10,129 nucleotides of DNA from assembly GCA_022561415.1 (NCBI GenBank), contig JADFRH010000061.1, positions 1 through 10,129 on the forward strand, read 5' to 3'. The first letter of the stretch is position 1. Each line of letters opens with the position of its first letter. The position numbers and the translations under genes were made by a program. This DNA is from Planctomycetota bacterium. Its GTDB lineage: Bacteria > Planctomycetota > Phycisphaerae > UBA1845. Under the pieces are notes generated by a model. The model had not been told where the DNA came from and made no database searches. It saw only the letters and a list, made by a program, of their open reading frames with translations. Of this stretch, positions 7,309 through 10,129 are shown one piece after another.

Positions 7309-7340
7309 ATGACTGGCAGAACCCGCTTGCGTTTCCGTAC

Positions 7341-7359
7341 CGCGACCGTAAGGGAGCGG
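7341..7359 (+). repeat. Possible dispersed intergenic repeat, CGCGACCGTAAGGGAGCGG
   Basis: This 19-base segment stands in the spacer before the S49 peptidase gene. Its reverse-strand translation includes SRSLTVAVR, a phrase I remember from spurious ORFs annotated in intergenic repeats of several GC-rich phyla. That recognition is from memory; there is only one copy in this window. Confidence 0.35.
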
Positions 7360-7380
7360 CTCGAATCACCCATCCATTGA

Positions 7381-7396
7381 GGTGTGTCGTAACACC
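7381..7396 (+). other. Small hairpin before the peptidase gene
   Basis: GGTGT (7381-7385) and ACACC (7392-7396) can pair around a 6-base loop, 12 bases before the ribosome binding site. The stem is short, with no T-run, so any effect on translation is uncertain. Confidence 0.3.
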
Positions 7397-7407
7397 AGGC
7401 CAGAGGT

Positions 7408-7413
7408 GGAGGT
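7408..7413 (+). promoter_or_regulatory. Ribosome binding site of the S49 peptidase gene
   Basis: A full GGAGGT lies 10 bases before the ATG at 7424. It shows that the open frame upstream (from 7382) is not translated and that the protein begins MMTRKRS, which makes it a lipoprotein precursor. Confidence 0.75.
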
Positions 7414-7423
7414 ACTTGAACCG

Positions 7424-8428
7424 ATGATGACGAGAAAACGATCGATAATGGCCCTGGGCCTTGTGGCTCTGACCGTGGCCGGCGGATGCGCTCCCACCGG
7501 ATTCATGATTACGCCGGTCTCGGCGCGGCGCGATCTCGTCGAGACCGAACTGTCGCGCGACTCCATTTTTGCGTCGGACAAGATCGTTTTGATCGACGTC
7601 AGCGGCGTGCTCGGCAACGCGCCCAAGCGGGCACTGTTCGCGGAAGGGGAGAACCCGGTCAGCCTGCTGACGGAGCAGCTCGACAAAGCACGGAAAGACA
7701 CGCGCGTCAAGGCCGCCATCTTGCGGATCAACTCGCCCGGCGGCACCGTCGTCGCCTCGGAGCTGATGCACGATGAGATCATGCACTTCAGGAAGAGCGG
7801 GAAACCGATCATCGCGGTGATGATGGATGTGGCCGCCAGCGGTGGGTATTACATCGCTTGCGCCTGTGACGACATCGTGGCACAGCCCTCGACGATCACC
7901 GGCAGCATCGGCGTCATCATGCAGATGTTCGACGTCAGTGGGACGATGAAGCTGTTCGGCATCCAAAGCGACGCGATCATCAGCGGACAGTTCAAGGACG
8001 CCGGCTCACCGCTTCGCGAGATGAAGGCTCAGGAGCGCGAGCTGTTCCAGCAGATCGTCAACGAGATGTACGGACGGTTTGTCGATGTGATTGTCGCGGG
8101 CAGGCCCGGCCTGGACGAGGCGCAGGTGCGGAGCCTGGGAGATGGTCGCGTGTACACGGCCAAGCAAGCGCTGGAACACGGTTTGATCGACCGGATCGCG
8201 CCGATGCGTGAGGTGGTCGAGCTGGCGAAGGCGCGAGCGGGCTCGAAAGCGATCCGGCTCGTAACGTATCACCGACCGCAGGGCTATCGCCCGAACTACT
8301 ACGCCGCACGGCCGCAGCCATTGGGCCACGCGGTGAATCTCATCAACATCGACCTGCCGAGTCTGCTTACGGGCACCACCCCCCGGTTCATGTATCTCTG
8401 GGTGCCGGGCACGGTGTCGGCGGACTGA
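7424..8428 (+). CDS. sppA: S49 family signal peptide peptidase (SppA-like), lipoprotein
   Basis: This 334-residue serine peptidase of the SppA small form should cut residual signal peptides or other membrane-near peptides on the outer face of the cytoplasmic membrane. The nucleophile is Ser139 in DVAASGGYYIA (135-145). The general base is Lys191 in SGQFKDAGSP (187-196), matching the Ser-Lys dyad of the Bacillus enzyme. Other family marks are LRINSPGGTV (100-109), TGSIGVIM (159-166) and LGDGRVYTAKQALEHGLID (238-256). The N-terminus MMTRKRSIMALGLVALTVAGGC carries a type II signal with lipobox VAGGC and Cys22, so it appears lipid-anchored instead of having the usual membrane helix. About 55 residues after the family core (SYHR-like, TYHRPQGYRP onward) are rich in Tyr, Arg and Pro. 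It lies 217 bases after the permease and ends 8 bases from the convergent cytochrome gene. Confidence 0.9.
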   Translation: MMTRKRSIMALGLVALTVAGGCAPTGFMITPVSARRDLVETELSRDSIFASDKIVLIDVSGVLGNAPKRALFAEGENPVSLLTEQLDKARKDTRVKAAILRINSPGGTVVASELMHDEIMHFRKSGKPIIAVMMDVAASGGYYIACACDDIVAQPSTITGSIGVIMQMFDVSGTMKLFGIQSDAIISGQFKDAGSPLREMKAQERELFQQIVNEMYGRFVDVIVAGRPGLDEAQVRSLGDGRVYTAKQALEHGLIDRIAPMREVVELAKARAGSKAIRLVTYHRPQGYRPNYYAARPQPLGHAVNLINIDLPSLLTGTTPRFMYLWVPGTVSAD

Positions 8429-8436
8429 TCGGAAGC

Positions 8437-8868
8437 TTACTGATAGACGTCGTGGCAGGCGCTGCAGGTGGCGCCCATCTTCTCGGCGAGCAACTTCATC
8501 TTTTCATCGGATGCGTCGCTTTTTTTCGCCTCACTGGCCAGCTCAAGCGACTGGTCGCTCAGTTGTTTTGCCCAGGCGCGATAGTCCTGCTTGGGGTTGT
8601 TGTACCGATTGACGTTGGCGAGCTCCGCGAGAATCTCGGCCGCCTCGACGATCTCATGGTTGCGCTTCTTGCCGGCCGGCCGGCTGAGTTCCTTGCGAAT
8701 CGCCTTCCAGAACACGCCCTGGCCGTGCATGAGCGATGGGACCGATGACACCGGCTTGAACGTTGCGATCGTCGAGTCGGGCGCAGCGCTGTCAGCGCGG
8801 GAGGCGATGCCCAGAAACCAAATACATCCGCCCATGAGGCAAACGGAAAGAGCGACATTGCGAAACAT
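8437..8868 (-). CDS. Cytochrome c'-like protein with C-terminal haem site
   Basis: This 143-residue protein has a signal peptide (MFRNVALSVCLMGG through ASRADSA) and should be exported. It is mostly helical and carries one haem-attachment motif, CSACH, at 135-139, only four residues from the end (DVYQ). A single CxxCH at the extreme C-terminus of a helical protein of this size is the plan of cytochrome c' and related four-helix-bundle cytochromes. A sixth ligand is not certain; the Met47-His48 pair near PSLMHGQG is a candidate. Such proteins bind gases or carry electrons outside the cytoplasm. The ATG at 8868 is chosen because GAGGAG lies 8 bases before it; the GTG at 8877 overlaps that GAGGAG. 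The gene has its own promoter and converges with the peptidase gene. Confidence 0.8.
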   Translation of the reverse strand: MFRNVALSVCLMGGCIWFLGIASRADSAAPDSTIATFKPVSSVPSLMHGQGVFWKAIRKELSRPAGKKRNHEIVEAAEILAELANVNRYNNPKQDYRAWAKQLSDQSLELASEAKKSDASDEKMKLLAEKMGATCSACHDVYQ

Positions 8869-8893
8869 CAGGAGCACTCCTCAAGGTGTTGTT

Positions 8894-8907
8894 GCGGGTC
8901 AACCCGC
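8894..8907 (-). other. Hairpin in the cytochrome gene leader
   Basis: GCGGG (8894-8898) and CCCGC (8903-8907) pair around TCAA, between the predicted start near 8931 and the ATG at 8868. The stem is GC-only with 5 pairs. It could stabilise the leader; no regulator is implied. Confidence 0.35.
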
Positions 8908-8937
8908 GTGTACGGTCCATGCCAATGTAGAGGCGGG

Positions 8938-8966
8938 ATTGTCTGGAAACGCGGGCCGTGTGTCAA
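8938..8966 (-). promoter_or_regulatory. Promoter of the cytochrome c'-like gene
   Basis: Reading leftwards, a perfect TTGACA (8966-8961), a 17-base spacer and GACAAT (8943-8938) form a sigma70-type promoter with 6 of 6 and 4 of 6 matches. Transcription would begin near 8931, giving a leader of about 63 bases. The gene thus need not depend on the membrane protein gene 404 bases upstream. Confidence 0.6.
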
Positions 8967-9024
8967 CGACCGCCCCGCACCAGGCTTGTCACTGGGTGCA
9001 TGACGATTTCGGCGGGGCTGTCGT

Positions 9025-9066
9025 CCCTGCAGGGGCGCTGGGCTATCTTCAATCGCCCCTGTAGGG
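9025..9066. repeat. 13-bp inverted repeat, REP-like
   Basis: CCCTGCAGGGGCG (9025-9037) and CGCCCCTGTAGGG (9054-9066) pair with one mismatch around a 16-base loop. No T-run follows on either strand, so it is not a standard intrinsic terminator for the minus-strand gene ending at 9273. Its GC-rich form and intergenic place resemble repetitive extragenic palindromes, but only one copy is present here. Confidence 0.6.
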
Positions 9067-9272
9067 CGTGCTCGCATCGCATCCGTCGGAGCGATCGCGT
9101 TTATCCAAACGAGCGCCCTGCCAATGTCGGTCGTCCATGCCTTTCTTGTTTAGTGTGTCTCGGTATCAGTTCCGTTTGGCCTTTTGGACCCTGCATTTTC
9201 GGGCATCCATCGTCTTGCTCGGCCGCGCAAGTGTCGACGAGGTTTCCATGCCGCGCTGGCCGCGTTGTATCT

Positions 9273-10129
9273 TCATGGAATGCTGAGCTGGATCCGCTCC
9301 AGCCGCTTGATGTTGCGAAAGGGCACAAGCGTAAAGCCGTCGACCACCACGTCGGGAATAGCGGCGAAAGCAGGTCGAAGCGGCAGCGCCGCGATTCGTT
9401 CTTGCCATCGACCGGCGTTGATGATGATATCGATGTCGTCCCGTTTCGTGAGGACATGCTTCGCATACCTTAGAGGCGTCGAGCGAGACCAATCTGCTAC
9501 GATGACGGCACGGCGCGGCAGGGTCTCCATGTCGAGCTGTTCCAGGAACTCCGTTGCATCCAGCTCGAAGCCGGCTCGCAAACCGTACGAAACGTGTGTG
9601 ACGTTAAGAACTGCGGCGAGCACGAACAAGCCGATGGAAGCCGATGTTCCAGCCCGCCCCGCATGCCCTGGGATGACCGACGACAGGGCCACACCCGCGA
9701 ACACGGCGGCTGAGAACAGCAGCGGAAGAAAATCCGCAGCCTGACCATAGACCTGGTAGAGGAATACGAAGGCAAGGGCGCCGGCGACCATCCCCGACAG
9801 GATCGCGAGCGCGGCGACACAACGCCGGCGTGTGATGACGGCCCCGAAGATGACAATCAGGATGACGATCGCAAGGATGTCCTGGCGTTGTGGAGGAGCC
9901 AATTCATGGCGCAGCCAGAGCAGTTTGATGCGTGCCTGCAATCGCGTCGTACCCATCAGCGATCGAAACTGGCGCCCGCTCGCCTGCCAGGCAACGCGGT
10001 CGAGCTTAGCGCGCCACCCGGCGGTAGAGTCCGGCAGTTCGCCGGAGCTCGCGTTCTGTTGCTCGATGTAGTTATAGGCGATGCCCGGACGATCCCTAAG
10101 CCAAAGATAGCCGAAGGAGTAACAGGAAG
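9273..10129 (-). CDS. Multi-pass membrane protein, DUF2723-like, C-terminal part
   Basis: The frame is open from the right edge to TGA at 9273-9275 and gives 284 complete C-terminal residues; the start lies outside the window. The first visible part, FGYLWLRDRPGIAYNYIEQQN then LDRVAWQASGRQF when read across, resembles the loop after the first helices of DUF2723 proteins (pattern YLxLR...P...W...SG.Q). About four membrane helices follow (around ILAIVILIVIFGAVI, ALAILSGMVAGALAFVFLYQ, FLPLLFSAAVFAGVALSSV, IGLFVLAAVLNV). A soluble tail of about 100 residues has AVIVADWSRSTPLRYAKHVL then DDIDIIIN, similar to the GDxDTxPLxY...RxDVxVIN region of the family. DUF2723 proteins are predicted membrane glycosyltransferases of the O-mannosyltransferase type. 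The ATG at 9956 is internal, not the start. Family assignment is moderate; membrane location is sure. Confidence 0.62.
   Translation of the reverse strand, partial: SCYSFGYLWLRDRPGIAYNYIEQQNASSGELPDSTAGWRAKLDRVAWQASGRQFRSLMGTTRLQARIKLLWLRHELAPPQRQDILAIVILIVIFGAVITRRRCVAALAILSGMVAGALAFVFLYQVYGQAADFLPLLFSAAVFAGVALSSVIPGHAGRAGTSASIGLFVLAAVLNVTHVSYGLRAGFELDATEFLEQLDMETLPRRAVIVADWSRSTPLRYAKHVLTKRDDIDIIINAGRWQERIAALPLRPAFAAIPDVVVDGFTLVPFRNIKRLERIQLSIP

Larger units (their letters stand above)
8869..9272. other. Gene-free stretch of 404 bases
   Basis: No open frame here looks like protein: the plus-strand frames crossing it are antisense to the right-hand gene, and the minus-strand frame ending at 8868 has no domain-like content. 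It holds the cytochrome promoter and leader hairpin at the left and a 13-bp inverted repeat at 9025-9066. From about 9070 to 9272 I see nothing beyond a single GCGATCGC palindrome at 9091-9098. Confidence 0.6.

Noticed and set aside
8520..8526. T-run as a plus-strand terminator after the peptidase gene
   Set aside because: It lies inside the cytochrome coding region, encodes lysines there, and no stable stem precedes it.
8869..8877. GTG start for the cytochrome gene at 8877
   Set aside because: The GTG overlaps its would-be ribosome binding site GAGGAG, while the ATG at 8868 lies 8 bases downstream of it.
8958..9473. Plus-strand open frame crossing the gene-free stretch
   Set aside because: Its second half is antisense to the DUF2723-like gene and its first half covers the cytochrome promoter and inverted repeat; no domain is visible.

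Overview
The window is GC-rich, densely coding bacterial chromosome with no RNA gene, transposase, phage gene or CRISPR array that I can see. A double ABC-2 permease protein, a lipoprotein-type S49 peptidase, a small C-terminal-haem cytochrome c'-like protein, a DUF2723-like membrane protein and heptamer-rich intergenic spacers together suggest Planctomycetota or a near relative. That is an inference from gene content and remembered genome style, not a database result.

Layout. At the left, on the minus strand, is a propionate-catabolism pair: prpB (methylisocitrate lyase, 772-1614) followed by a prpC-like (2-methyl)citrate synthase that runs off the left edge (1-659). A 248-base divergent control region (1615-1862) holds a good sigma70-type promoter pointing right, a weaker one pointing left, and a perfect 9-bp dyad between them. 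To the right, on the plus strand, come four genes in a row: a large exported membrane protein with an amidotransferase-like fold and two central membrane helices (1863-4307), an ABC ATPase starting at TTG (4330-5259), a 606-residue permease made of two fused ABC-2 units (5386-7206), and a lipoprotein S49/SppA-type peptidase (7424-8428). Converging on it from the other strand are a small cytochrome c'-like protein (8437-8868) with its own promoter, a 404-base gene-free stretch, and the C-terminal 284 residues of a multi-pass membrane protein resembling DUF2723 (9273 to the right edge).

How the genes fit together. PrpB and PrpC belong to the 2-methylcitrate cycle, which burns propionyl-CoA to pyruvate and succinate. 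The exported protein, ATPase and permease look like an ABC-2 system with a dedicated extracytoplasmic partner, comparable in plan to Gld-type or Nat-type transporters; the substrate is unknown. The SppA-like lipoprotein directly downstream may share transcription or function with it.

The most unusual non-coding structure is a set of tandem 7-base repeats in the two spacers around the permease gene. The array before the gene (TTCACTC x5) and the array after it (degenerate GAGTGAA x5) are the same heptamer in opposite orientation. The permease and peptidase genes also share a nearly identical start context, GAGG then two or three bases then CTTGAACCGATG. Otherwise this is mostly an ordinary housekeeping region; I found no clear new defence or mobile system.
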